NCBI GenBank assembly: GCA_003049485.1
Contig: PYST01000133.1
Coordinates: forward strand, 1 to 64,000
Source of the DNA: Ophioceras dolichostomum
Taxonomy: Eukaryota > Ascomycota > Sordariomycetes > Magnaporthales > Ophioceraceae
DNA: 64,000 nt
Direction of reading: 5' to 3'
Positions 45,780 through 57,551 of this stretch are shown piece after piece (within the stretch, counting starts at the first letter, position 1; each line of letters begins with the position of its first letter). Under the pieces are notes generated by a model, which was given only the letters and a program-made list of their open reading frames with translations, was not told where the DNA came from and did not search any database. The position numbers and the translations under genes are program-made.

Positions 45780-46331
45780 TCACTGTTGAGCCTTGCCAGT
45801 ACAAACCCAACTCTGCTTCACATCCACGACATCCCTCCGCTTGTCATACCGGAACCACGTGAGTCCAGGGCCTTGGTCGTCCTTTCCGTCTCCCTCCTGA
45901 TCGCAGGTGTACCAGGTCTCGCCGTAGAAGAACTCGGTCGGGGTGGAGCTGGAGCCGCTACAGACAGCCTTGTACGGCAGGGCGGGGTTCGCCACGACGA
46001 ACTCGACGTCTCCGTGCGCGATCCAGCTGTCCTCGCGGCCGGGGACCATCATCTGAGAGGCCGACCAGTAGTAGAAGCCGGAGATCCCGACGCCGGGAGA
46101 CGAAAAGCTCCAGTCGCTACAGGTGCAGTTCGCGCCCTCGGCTGTGCAGTCTTTAGGCTGACGGGGGAGGAGTGTCTTGATGGCATGATCAAAGCGTTGT
46201 TGATGGGGTCGGTCGAGAGTTGACGTGGTTGCCGCCGTGGTCGCTGTAGGGAGGGCGAGAGTTGGTACGAGGAGGGTGACGACGCTGAGGAGGGGGAGGA
46301 GGTTGGACAGGAGATGACGCATTTTGGCCAT
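45780..46331 (-). CDS. Small secreted protein with six Cys, possible effector-like
   Basis: The chosen start at 46331 gives 183 residues with a strong signal peptide (MAKMRHLLSNLLPLLSVVTL, ending near TLALP). The mature part has six Cys at residues 62, 69, 71, 124, 143 and 177, enough for three disulphides. Aromatic segments (GISGFYYWS and FFYGETWYTC) suggest a compact beta-rich fold. The pattern of alternating hydrophobic strands followed by a Cys pair recalls small AA1-like (Alt a 1-type) secreted proteins, but I cannot confirm it. A longer upstream frame (to 46592) is rejected because the signal peptide would be buried. The N gap lies just downstream. Confidence 0.7.
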   Translation of the reverse strand: MAKMRHLLSNLLPLLSVVTLLVPTLALPTATTAATTSTLDRPHQQRFDHAIKTLLPRQPKDCTAEGANCTCSDWSFSSPGVGISGFYYWSASQMMVPGREDSWIAHGDVEFVVANPALPYKAVCSGSSSTPTEFFYGETWYTCDQEGDGKDDQGPGLTWFRYDKRRDVVDVKQSWVCTGKAQQ

Positions 46332-49006
46332 CGTTGAGGTATCGTTTGTGCGTCTGCTTGCTGGTTGTTTGTGCCCGGTTGATATTCTAAGAATGGTCGG
46401 TTGCCTTGATGAGAAGTCAGTCAAATGTGGTTGGTTAAGCCGCAGAGATCTGGCAATCCAGTGTCGAGGCTGGGAAACCGAAATACTTGGTGCGGGCGAC
46501 GAGGGATGGAAGGAGCAACAAAGACGGCAGCCACGATGGGGTGCTTTGCCGCATTTTATATGCCCACACCAGGAAACAACAGAACAGCACATACAGTGTC
46601 ACTGAACGCGACAGGCCGTAGTCCTAATCACCCATTGGCCTTGCTACGGGACATGCAAGAAGAGTCAATGTTGCGGTGATTCTCGAAACTCCATCCATGA
46701 GACAGGGTGTATGTAGGTTATCTGTCTGCTTCTTGCTATGTACCCAAGTTGATAGGAATCACGATCAGAGTTTCCATGACGAGATGTTCTAAAGCTCTGG
46801 GTGATTGCTGCTCGCTCACACCGCGAGAGACATGGATGGAGGAATTGACAGAGTTCTGTCCAAAGTGAGCAAGAATCTCTAATCATCCGTGTTGCCAACC
46901 CTCGACGAGGATCTTATCAACACCCCGTCGCCCGCTCCTGCTCCCGCTCCCGCTACCTACTACTTATCACGACTGCAAAGTTTCGTTTGCTCTGGACCGT
47001 CTTCTGTCGCCTCACAAGACGGGACTAGTCTCCGCTAGAACAAGCCATTGGTATTGTGGAAATGCTTCCGTACATCACAGCATTGCGTAGTCACATCCAT
47101 AATGACCGGCAGGCCGGTAGATCAGGCCGCCCTACGCAACAACGACGGGAGCAGTGCCAGGTCATCCCGCGGAGCAACGGCTCTCGCTCCTGTGCCCGTC
47201 GAACATTCACCGCCATGCGATATACATGCGGGCTTCTGTCCCGGCCGGGAGGGAGTTCGTGTTTCTCAGACTCCGGAGCGACATTCTGTGGCAGGCGATC
47301 GTGAGAGCTCCATTCGGCCAGCCAGCGTTGCAAGTGCAACGGGCCATGCATCATCTGTCAGGTCGCGCGGGGCCGCCCGCCATTGCATTTTCGAGCAACT
47401 TCGAGGAAGCCTAAAGACGCAACGGGCAAAAAAGGTATGGCTGTACAATCCGGATCATCCGAAAGCGGTGACGTGACATTCCTAACTTTTCCCAGAGAGA
47501 AGGGCGTTTTTGTGTGGGTGCTCAAACGACGCCATCAACAACACGAATCTCTGGCACACACGGCCGATCTCTGATCTGATATCCGTGTCTTTTGAGTCCG
47601 TCTTGAGACCCAGGATGGTAAAGACGGCAGATACGAGAAACAGGAAGGCAACCACTCGGGATCAACCAACAGGTGCTGGTATCTAGGTTCCCCGCTTGGA
47701 CATGGTGGGCTCGTATCCGCCTATTCTTCTCGACATGTCGTGGCGATGGACGCGGTGAAGGACATATAGTATATAGAGAGATCAGCGAGAGCACAGCACA
47801 CCGATCACAGACGCATACGCACGCGGAGATGTCCACAAGGGAGGCGGCAGCACCAAATATCCTCCGCCAGCCGAGACATCGCCGGCAGACGGTCGCGTCG
47901 TACTGTCCCCTGATACACCAACCGAGCTTTTCTAGATGGAGCGTTGCCGCCTTCCGCAGAGGACGAAGGAGCAACTCAAGATGATTTCTGGTCCAATCCT
48001 AGAGCACAGGTGTTCAACGACATTCGCAAAAATGTCGGCATAGAACCTCCCACCGATCATAGAAGAGATCTTGGATAATTATACAAGATTCTGCGACGAA
48101 GGTCGGCTCCCTCCTTAGGTATCCATCTTGCGTCCAAGCGAATCAGCATGGTGTGGTAATCATCAGAATGCAGATCTGATGATTGACTCCAATCGTCAAT
48201 CCGCCCCTTGATGATCATCAAATCTTCATCAACATGCACCCCAACCAAGAATGCAACCGATCTGGCTGATGAAAGGGTATTCTAGAACGGGCCGTCACCG
48301 CTGATGGCAAATCCCCCAAGCAAAATCGATGCCACCGATATGAGGGATCTAAAGACATTTCCTCTTGTTTGCTTTCAGAAGCACGCTTCACCTGACCGCC
48401 CACTCTATCCCATTGATGTGTTGGCAAGGGTATAATCACTCCCTTCCTTCCCCTGACCTTATTTTCCTCGCCAGTTGGCGGACATGGAGAATACAAAGAA
48501 GCCAAATACAAGAACGAAAGACACACAAGGTGAGCGGAACAAGTAGATGGATGACTGGGCGACTGTTATGTGAGTGTTGACGGGGCAGGGAGAAAACGTG
48601 CGGCCACCACAACAACCACCAACCACTTCGATTCTGGCTGGTCTGGTTGCGGTACACCGCGAGATCGCCGCTCGCTCGCCCGCCCGCTCGCTCGCCTCCG
48701 CTCGATTCGCCGGTAGAACTACACACGACTTTCTCATTCTCCATCATCCCCTCCCTCAGCGTCCGTTCCCAGCCAGTTACTTTCTCGCTTCCCATTCCCG
48801 CTTGAACCATGCGCTATCCGGTATAGATCCCCCCCAAACCACCCAATCCCATCTGTCTATGACGATGCTTTCCCAGTAAAACCCGAGACAGGACAAAAGA
48901 AAAGAGAGAACGGTGAAATGACATCCACCCCATCCAATGGATCTCGTCCCAGACCACGCCATGCCTCCAGGCACGCACTCCATCCGCTCGGGAACACCAC
49001 CCTACC
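46332..49006. other. Intergenic, no supported gene
   Basis: About 2.7 kb with no recognised domain in any open frame. The left end is the leader of the small secreted protein gene and the right end is the 3' region of the kinase gene. Confidence 0.5.
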
Positions 49007-51593
49007 TCACGCACCACCACCACCACCACCACCCCCCTCCTCCTCATCCAACGGCTCAACCCTCACCAAAATCTCCTCCAACAAGCCCTCCAAAAACGTG
49101 CCCACGTCCTTCCCCATCCCCACCGGCTCGGCCTTATCATGGAAGTCGATCTCCTTACAGACGTGCGCGAGCTTGTACACCAGCTTCCGTATCTTGTCGT
49201 GCGCCGCCTCCGCGCGCTGCTGCCTCGGCGTCGGCGGCGGCGGCCCACCAACGTGAGGCTGGAGGGACCTGCCGGGGGGCAGGCTCTGGATGAGCTGCTG
49301 CAGCCGGATCTGCCGTCGCTTGAGCGCCTCCTCAAGGGCGGGGAAGATCACGTCGTTGAGCGCGTCCAGGTCGCCGTTAGCGGGCGCGGGCGCGGGGGTG
49401 GGCCATGATGAGGGGGTGGCTGAAGAGGAGGAGGAGGAGGATGGTTGTTGTTGTGGCTGTTGTGGTGGTAGTGATGATGTTGGTAATGGTTGCTGTTGGA
49501 GAGGTGTTGGTGGCAGTGATGGTTGTTGTTGCCGCGATTGTGATGATGATTGTGGCAGCTGTTGCTGGCTCGGCGCCTTTTGCAGCTGAGATTGTGCTTG
49601 ATGTGGTGGCGGCAATGGCTTCTGCTGGTGCAGTCCTTGCTGCTGCTGCTGCTGCTGTTGCTGCCCTCCTCCCCGGTATGGTGGGATCTCGGGCAGCTTG
49701 AACGCGTTCACTCTACTTGAGGGGTGGTATTGGAGTTCTGGTGCCAAGCCGACCTTGGATACTATTCTCCTCTTGCCCTCTTCAGGCCGGTCCTGGATGT
49801 GGGCTCCGAGATTCATCATGCCCACGTCGCGTTGCAGCTGCTCCTGCAACTGGCGATCGTAATCTGGCGAGTGGCCGCCGGACGACGAGGTGGCCGCCGG
49901 ATGGAACACTGATGTGCCGGATGCCCTAGGCGTCTCCGGCGCAAACGACGACTTGCTAGGCGAGCCGGGGGGGGCGCCTGCGACCGGCTTCCGCTGGGGG
50001 CTGATCTGTCTCGACGTCCCTGTTGGGCCGGCGCCAACGTTCGCGTTCGACGAGCTGCCCTTGACCGTGTCGCGGTCTCGATCCAGGAACGAGGCCTTTG
50101 TGGGGCTCTCGACGGCAGACTTTGCAGCAGGAGCAGCAGCAGCAGCCACCGCGCGGGGGTTAGCGGCGGCCTGGTCCAGGGGATTTAAGCCCGGGCGATG
50201 GACGACGTTACCACGTTCGCCGACCAGACGCACCGTGCCAAAATCCCACATGTCCTCGTTCACCGCCGCCTGCTCACCGGCGCCAGCCGTGCCCGACGCC
50301 CCGCCGCCGTGGGGGTCATCGTCGTCCGCCTCGTCCTCGCTCCCCGACTTATGGGTCGCGGCCCAGCGGCTGTGGCGCTCGATCAGCTCCGTCAGGTAGC
50401 TTGTCTTCTTCGCGCGGCGGATGAAGGCGTGTCCGAGCAGCTCGCGGGCACCTGGCCGGTCCTTAGGGTCGCGCTGCAAACAAGACTCGATGAAGTCTTT
50501 GAAAGCCTTGGTGAAGTTGCCCTCCAGGCGTGGTGGGGGGTTCTTGGGAATGAGGAACAAGACCTTCATCGGATGGATGTCGGCGTATGGCGGCTCCCCG
50601 TTCGCCAGTTCTAGCGCGGTGATCCCTAGCGACCAGATGTCGGCCTTGTGGTCGTAGCCGGACTGCTTGATGACTTCCGGCGCCATCCAGAAGGGGGTGC
50701 CAACAAACGTGTTCTTCTTGGTCATTGTAGCGCTGAGCTGGCCCGAAACGCCGAAGTCTGCAAGCTTTACTTGTCCGTTGGCGCTGAGGAGCACGTTGGC
50801 CGCTGTGACAGGTTAGCTTGGCACCAGCATCACCAGGTCCTGCCCCTTCTCCCGTATTCTTCCCCACGTTCCGTCCCTTGGCGTCTACTTCTTGGCCCAC
50901 CATCCGCAACCTAGGCACGTACATAGCGGGCCACGACAGCGGGCAAGGGGATGTAGGTTGGGTAGATGCCAGGCCAAGGCATGCCATCAGTTCTTACCTT
51001 TGACGTCTCTGTGTAACTTCTTGTCTGAATGGAGGTAGTCCAGGCCCAACAAGAGTTCCCGCACGATGATGGCAATGTATTCCTCTCCGATCAAGCCAGG
51101 CTTCATGAGGTCCGCACAGCTCCCACCGGAGCAGAACTCCATGACGATCCATAGCTCGGCACCCTTGGCATAGGAGCCGTAGTACTTGGTTACATACGGC
51201 GACTGGAGCTCTGACAAGATGGCGATCTCCTGGATGATGTCCTCGACCTCGTCCTCGGCGCTTTCTATGTCGATGATCTTTATCGCAACCGCTTGTCCCG
51301 TCCGCTTGTCGACCCTAACCCAAAATGGAACAAACGCGTAAGTCTTCGAGCTCCAGACACTTTGGGAGGGGAGGCCATGGTTGGTGGGCGAATGGAGGGG
51401 GACAGGGAGGGAGATGGGCCGTACCCCTTGTAGACCTTTCCGAAGCTTCCACCACCTATTGGTCAGGGTCAGCAGCCTGATCAGTCTCGACTGGGGAGCA
51501 CCCGCACGCACCGATGCAATATTCCTTGGTATATAGCAGTTCCGGGTCGAGCAACCCTTCCGCATCTTCGTAGTCTCGATCCCTGTCCGCCAT
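49007..51593 (-). CDS. Ste20-family germinal-centre (GCK-III, Mst3/Sps1-like) protein kinase
   Basis: Four exons, 51593-51512, 51455-51425, 51314-50998 and 50802-49007, give 741 residues; the second exon is only 31 nt. The frame closes across all introns, two of which have GCTGAC or GCTAAC branch sites. The catalytic domain is complete: GGSFGKVYKG glycine loop, AIKIID lysine, HRDVKAANVLL, DFGVSG, and GTPFWMAPEV with YADIHPMKVLFLIPKNPPP, the signature of GCK kinases. After about residue 320 comes a long linker rich in Gln, Ser and Pro, then a C-terminal helical block (KIRKLVYKLAHVCKEIDFHD) like the dimerisation or partner-binding tail of GCK-III kinases. It probably acts in septation, polarity or hyphal morphogenesis signalling, like Neurospora MST-1/SID-1-type kinases; the exact orthologue is not decided here. 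Confidence 0.9.
49640..49670 (-). repeat. CAG/CAA repeat encoding poly-Gln in the kinase linker
   Basis: A run of CTG triplets on the plus strand encodes nine consecutive Gln on the minus strand within the kinase linker. A separate (ACC)n run near 49016-49040 encodes poly-Gly at the extreme C-terminus. Both are likely length-variable. Confidence 0.85.
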
Positions 51594-54145
51594 GATTTCG
51601 GTCGGCGGTGTGCGGCGAGCAATTGATCGAGCGACGAGCGGCCGGCGAGAGGAGAAGAGGTCTGGCGACTGTTCTAGAGGGTACGTAGGGTCGGCGACTG
51701 GCTCGGGGAGGAGCGGCGGCGGCAGAGGGCAGGTAGGGATGTCGTCGTCGCGGTCGATGTGGTAGTGGTTCGAGGGCAGCGCAGATGCGCCACAAAAACG
51801 AGTGCAGCTCGCGACCGCGGGAAATGCAAAATATCCCTACTGGTTAAGGGAGAAACAGAAAAGCTAATTCCACGTAGTTCGGCAAGGATGACTGGTTTAG
51901 AAAGCGGCCCGGGCGTGCGTGGAGGGAGGGGGCGAGCGGGAAACTGGCGTTGGCAGTCCGGAACGGCGAAATTAGCAGGTTTTTGGGAGGCGACGGCACG
52001 GGGAAACGATCAAATACAGTCGCGAATCCAGTGGCAGTGAGCCAGGCGAAAAGCAACAAACAAGCAAGGATGGACTTGGCCGGAGAACAGACCAGACCAG
52101 ACTATATCAGAAAAGAAAATAGTGAAAGGAGCGAAAAGAAGGAATGCTACAGATCTTTAAATGAGTGCGTGCGTGTGTGAGACGGCGGAAGTGGGCAAAC
52201 GAAGGCCAACAACAGTGGACGTTTATTATGCCGACCTCACTGGTGGTGTTTGGGCGGTAAGACAAAATGTCCCGTTGTCGTCGACATCGTGGCTACCTAC
52301 CCCTCTCTCAGCGCAATGTCTCCCCCCTCATTCACCGCTGACAGGGGTCGAGTCTCAGCACATCCAGGTCCTTCGTCTCCGAGTTTACAGCACGCTCGCA
52401 CAGCGATAGCATCAAGGATGCTCTCGAGTTAATTTTTTTGTTCTTCGGTGGAACAGGAGCCAACCATTGGGACTGATTGCCCTGGCTGGGACGAATGTAG
52501 CGCAACAGAAGAAGCGTGGGACCAAACGAACAAGGGTGGGAAAGCGCCTCCTTCCAGAAAATCTCCCCTGCTCGCATCTCAACTCGCACAAAGTGGGCTT
52601 GCGTCTACTTGCCAATTCGAGAACCCGCGGGATGGACGTGGTGAGGGGAGGGGTCACCTGGGAGAGAGCTGATTTCACGTTGCAGCTGACGGCCGCCCAA
52701 TGAGAAGCCAGAGGACCCCTCGAATCCGGTCCGTCCCCCGATCCCAGACCCTTGAAGGGCTGAACCTCAGGCATGCCAGACACACTGGACAGCAGCTCGC
52801 CAGCTCATCCATCCACCCCTTCCACGCCAAAATTGCCATCCATCAGCCCTGGCGGCGGCGCCTGGGCGATCAAATCTGGAAGCACGTTTTTTCAATCAAT
52901 TGATCAATACCACTCTGTTCGCCTATCGTTGGTGACGAGACGGACTATCCGGAATGACGAGTGTGTATTACGCGCAGCATCCCCGTGCGGGAATTGCAGG
53001 GGGGTGCGCCCGCCTTGTCTCCTGCCCAGAGAACGTGGGATGTCCAAGTGGGATTTTGGGTTCCCTGAAAGATATGCTGGTGCCCGCTAAAAATCCAGGC
53101 ACCGTTTCAAGGTTAAGTTGGTGGGATCCCTTGATTGGTGGCTGTCAACCAACCCCTTTCCCACTAGCCATGCATCCAGCATCAGCTCCAGCGAAAACTT
53201 ATAGCACGGAGAAGGACTCTGCATTGCTCCAAATCCGTAGGTACATGACATTGACCCCCATCCTACACACCGCTCACCTCGCATCCATCCTCTGGCGTGG
53301 CCATCATTGGCGACGGATGTACGGGACACTACACGGGAGCTTCAATGGTGAACATCGGGTGAGTCACAGCCCTGCAAATCGGTGACAGCCTCTCGACGAG
53401 GACATCATGGGCATTTACGCATAGGCAACAGCAGGCATCGAGGAAGAGAGGACGATGAATCACTGGGAGAAGAGGGCTCGTTCTCGTGGCCCACACGCGT
53501 CTGCATATCTCGGCAAGTGAGCAATGAAAGAAACAAAAGACAAGCATGGAAGTTGGAGCATACTGGAGTACAGACTAGCTCAGCGTCGAAGGGGTTGATG
53601 GGGCAGGAACAAGCCAATCCCCTACGCAACACCACGTCCAATCCCTCCATCCATCCCCTCTCCCCCTGATATGGACGTCCTTGTGTAAGCGCACAGGCAC
53701 ACACATTGGAGATAAGGAGGCCTGAAGAATAAAGAAGTGTCATTATCGTGACTGCGAGGTGCAATCTCCATCCATCCAGCCAGACAGCCATCCGGCCTCT
53801 TAACGCCTCCACGGTCCACGCCCGATTCCATCCATCCCACTCTGGCTCCTAACTCGTAGACGACCAAGCTCAATGAATGTGCGAAAACTACCTATGAATG
53901 TGTAAAGAGACAGATAGGAGCGTGCGTGTCCGAGCGAGCACGAGGCAATATTAACGCTTCCGCGTCGTTGTGATCCCAAAGGAGAGACAAATCACAGAAC
54001 GCCACAGGGGGAGGAAAAAGGAAAAGCCCTCTAGAACCAATCACAGTCATACTTGTCCACCGAGGGAGACCCCACTCCTTTCGTCCTCCATTCCCATCTC
54101 CATCTCCGTCTTCACACTGCTGTGCTGCTGCTAAGTCAAACAAAC
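51594..54145. other. Intergenic, no supported gene
   Basis: About 2.5 kb holding the kinase promoter and leader (right of 51594) and the region beyond it. Open frames are short and unrecognised. Confidence 0.55.
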
Positions 54146-56168
54146 TCAGTGCCCGATAAACTCCACAGCCAGCGTGGACTGCTTGATCCCCGCTCCCTCG
54201 ATCGTCTGCTCCAGATCGTCAATGAGGTCCACACCCTGCGGCATCCTCTTGAGCTCGAACTCGACGCCCCTCCGCCCCTCGTCGCCGCCCAGCGGCTCGG
54301 CCTTGAGCCACTCGTACACCCTGCGCACGGGGTCCTGCGCGTTGAACCGGCGGATCACCCGGCCCCCGGGGTGCATGAACTGGATGCGCGTCACTCCCGG
54401 CCCCGCGGGCGGCTCCTCGTGCGGCCTGTCGGACGCGATCCTGGCCCAGGCCGACTGCGTCGCCGGCGCCGGCGCAGAGCCTCCTGCAGCAGCAGTTTCG
54501 CTCGGGGCGGTGGCAGAAGGCGGGAGCGCCACCCGCGTCAGCTGATCCGGATCGATGACCCCTGGCCTCCTAGACGAGGACGACTCGTCAGATCCGGACT
54601 CCCCTCCTCCTTCACTACCGCCACCTCCACCTCCACCACCACCACCACCACCCCCACCGCCCGACGCAGCAAGGCTGTTCTGCAGCGCCATCTCCAGCAT
54701 CTCCTCCTCAGTCATGCGATCGACATCCACCACCTTCGGCTGCGGCGCCCTCGCCGTCGCGACCGGGTTCTTGCCCTCGAACTTGTACCTGCTCAGAAAC
54801 CCCCTCAGCTCCGCCGCGAACCCCGGCCCCGTCGACGGGCAGTCCGTCCCGCTCCACACCTTCATCTGCTCGCCCGTGCGCGGGTCCACCACGGACACGT
54901 GCGGGTAGTTGTTGATATTGTGCTGCTGGTTCGCCATGTACAGGTGGATGTACGTCTGCGCGAGGCGCTCGTCCTTGGAGTACTGCAGGAACAAAAACCG
55001 CTCGCGCACCAGCTCCTGCACCTCGGCGTCCTTCCACACGTCGCGGTTCAGCATCTGGCACTTGAAGTCCGTCAGGTCCTGCAGGTTGACCAGGATCCAC
55101 TTCTTCTGGTCCTTCCCCTCCTCGCGCGTGTCGTCCCAGCTGAGGTGCGTGATAAGCTCGTGCGGCGGGCGGAAGAGCTCCGCGAGGCGCCGGGAGGTGC
55201 TCGATGGGGGCCCGCTTCCGCTGCCGAGGTCGAGGGGCTCGCCGTCCCAGACGGACTGTGAGAATGGGTTGGGTCGGGCACGGGCTGTGTGAGGGAGGGG
55301 ACAAGGTGATGGTAATTTGTTAGCTGTGGGCGAGTAGCGAAGAGCAAGGGTGGGGGATTGAACAGTTCTGAGAGCGAAGGACCAGGATCCGTAGTATACT
55401 AGCCCACATACCATTCCGTAATTGTCGTTGACGACGAAGCTCTGCCATCCACGCCGCCGCATCTTCCGAATCGTCCTCGTCGTAGCCGTGTGGCATTCCC
55501 GGATACCCGCCGGAGGGCGCGACCAGCGTCTCCGTAGTCCGCGCGATAGGCGCCCGCACATCGTCGTCATCGCCGCCGACGTCCAGCGGGCCGGGCAAGC
55601 CACCAGCGCCTCTAGCGCCAGCGCTGGCGCCGCCAGAGTACATCTCCTCCTGAAGCTTCCGGGCAAACTCCGCATCCTCGTCCTCTTGGGCTGAGCGGGC
55701 GGCAATAGTGGCCGCAACGGCGTCGTCGTCGCTATCGCCCAGGTTTCCGTCGAAGCGGCCGGGGGTGCCGGTCATCTGCACGTCGCCGCCGCCGTCGTCG
55801 TCATCGTCGTCGTCGCTATCGATGTGGATGACGCCGCTCTCGTCCTCGCGACCGGCTCGTGTTGTGATCGTCGATCGTCCTGTGGTGGCGCCGCCGGCGA
55901 CATATGGTGGGGGGTTTCCAGCAACAGACGCGCCGAACGCTCCGGCGGGGGAGGCTGCGGAGGCGGCGCCGGGCAAGGCGGCGCCGGGCACGACGGCGGT
56001 GGCGGCGGTGGCGGCTGGTCTCAGGGAGTTGACGACGTCCGGGTTGTCGAAGAAGAGCGCGCACGCCTGGCCGACGTCGCCGTTTGTGAGCTGGAGGAGT
56101 CCGCGGGCGATCTCGTCTGAGACGCCCGTGATGTCCATCAGGCTCGCCGTGTTTCCATCGTCGTCCAT
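54146..56168 (-). CDS. UBA-UAS-UBX domain protein (Ubx5/UBXN7-like Cdc48 adaptor)
   Basis: Two exons, 56168-55412 and 55284-54146, give 631 residues. The intron (127 nt) has GTATGT, GCTAAC and ACACAG. Domain order is: N-terminal UBA-like segment (residues about 8-45, ITGVSDEIARGLLQLTNGDVGQA), acidic stretch with a UIM-like helix (EFARKLQEEM), UAS thioredoxin-like domain (KKWILVNLQD, LNRDVWKDAEV, HVSVVDPRTGEQM), a second UIM-like EEEMLEMALQNSLA followed by a poly-Gly run, and a C-terminal UBX domain (TRIQFMHPGGRVIRRFNAQD). This is the full architecture of Ubx5/UBXN7 proteins, which link Cdc48/p97 to ubiquitylated substrates and cullin ligases in the nucleus and cytosol. The poly-Gly tract at about 54609-54662 is unusual for the family and probably unstructured. 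Confidence 0.93.
54609..54662 (-). repeat. (CCA/CCG)n tract encoding poly-Gly in the UBX protein
   Basis: A run of CCA and CCG triplets on the plus strand encodes about 16 consecutive Gly on the minus strand between the UIM-like helix and the UBX domain. Confidence 0.9.
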
Positions 56169-57551
56169 CTTTGACCAGCTCGAGTCTGCGGGGCTCGCAG
56201 CTCGAGGGGCAAACAGGGCAAGCTATCGAGCAAGAAAATACGGGTTTTCCCGGAAATATGGTAGCGGGTTCGCCGTGCAAGAAAGTCTTTCGGGAATAAG
56301 TGGTGTGCTACTTGCTGTGAAGGGTGAAAACTCTGGTGGGGGAGGGGTAAAAAAAAAGGAAGAAGAAACCTATGCTTGAGAATGGTGAGGTGTTTGGAGG
56401 TTGGAAGATTTGGAGAGCTCCGAAGCGGCTGGCTTCGCCCTGAGAAGGGATGCGGCGCTCCCAGGTTGCCAACCTGTGACGCAACGAGGCTGCCCCACCA
56501 CACAACCTCCAGGCTGGTCTGTGCAGCACGCCAAAACACGTGACGGTTGAACACTCTCAGCTCCGCCAGCAATGACCCAAGGACAGCTTTGATCAGTTAA
56601 GTCAGTAGTCTAGGAAATAGGATATGAGATTCGAGCCGACTAAATCGCTTGAACCTCAAGATACCAGCGTTTGTCGTTGCTGTTCACAAGTAGCAGGGCC
56701 GTTCAGTGTTATGTTGAGCGGCCGGTAGGTAGCTGGCCAAAGTGGGTCAACACCAACTCAAAGCCCACCAACAACCGTTCGCCACGCCATCAGAGCAACC
56801 CGATACCGCGTTAATGGCAAATGTTTGGAGATCCAGGCGCCCATGCCTCGTGGAATTTGGCGCGCACGTCACTACCTACCTCAATGGCACTTCCATATTT
56901 CAGGAGTAGGAGGTGTTATCGATCACCGCGATTCAATTGTGGTCGTAGGCGAGGACGGCGCATCGAGGCGTCTGGTGTGTCGAGTGGCTGTCAGTGCGCT
57001 TCATCGCGTTCGGGATGCCTGGATTGGAGCCTGCATGGGAGCGTGCCCAACCTCTTCTCATCCCACATCCTCTCGCCAATATCCTCAACTCTGGGAAGGA
57101 TAAAAAAAGAATTCCGGCAGGGCCTGTCTTTTTGTTTGTGGCTTGTTTGTGGCATGTTTTGTGGCTTGTTTGACGACCAGCGTTCTTCTGGGGGTATTTC
57201 TGCTGTCAATTTTTGTCTCCAGGGAGAGGACCAGAAAAACACAAGGATTTCGCTGTGGGACACCAAGGAGCATCATGGAAGCAGAAGAAGCATCTGGCAT
57301 CAACGAATAAACCTGTTGTCAACCGAGGTGCCTAATAAGAGTAGACGTGCGCAAAAGCCACCTAGTATCCATATCTAAAGAACTCCACGCCGGCACCAAC
57401 GCGATAAGCTTCATTTAGTAAAGAGAAAGAATCCCCGCCGACTCATGTATGCATGTACCAGAGACTCCTCTACCACTCCTCTATGCTGCTTTTCCTCCTA
57501 TCCGTAACCGAATCCTCTCCGTAGAGAGCATCTCCAGCTCATCTCGTTCTC
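56169..57551. other. Intergenic; UBX gene leader and unassigned spacer
   Basis: No supported gene. A plus-strand frame at 56821-57378 (185 codons) has no motif and poor composition, and I leave it out. Confidence 0.55.

Noticed and set aside
54053..55261. 402-codon plus-strand frame opposite the UBX gene
   Set aside because: Antisense shadow of GC-rich coding sequence; the minus strand carries the UAS and UBX domains.
56821..57378. 185-codon plus-strand frame between the UBX and Ecm29 genes
   Set aside because: No domain, signal peptide or supporting splice structure; the composition looks non-coding.
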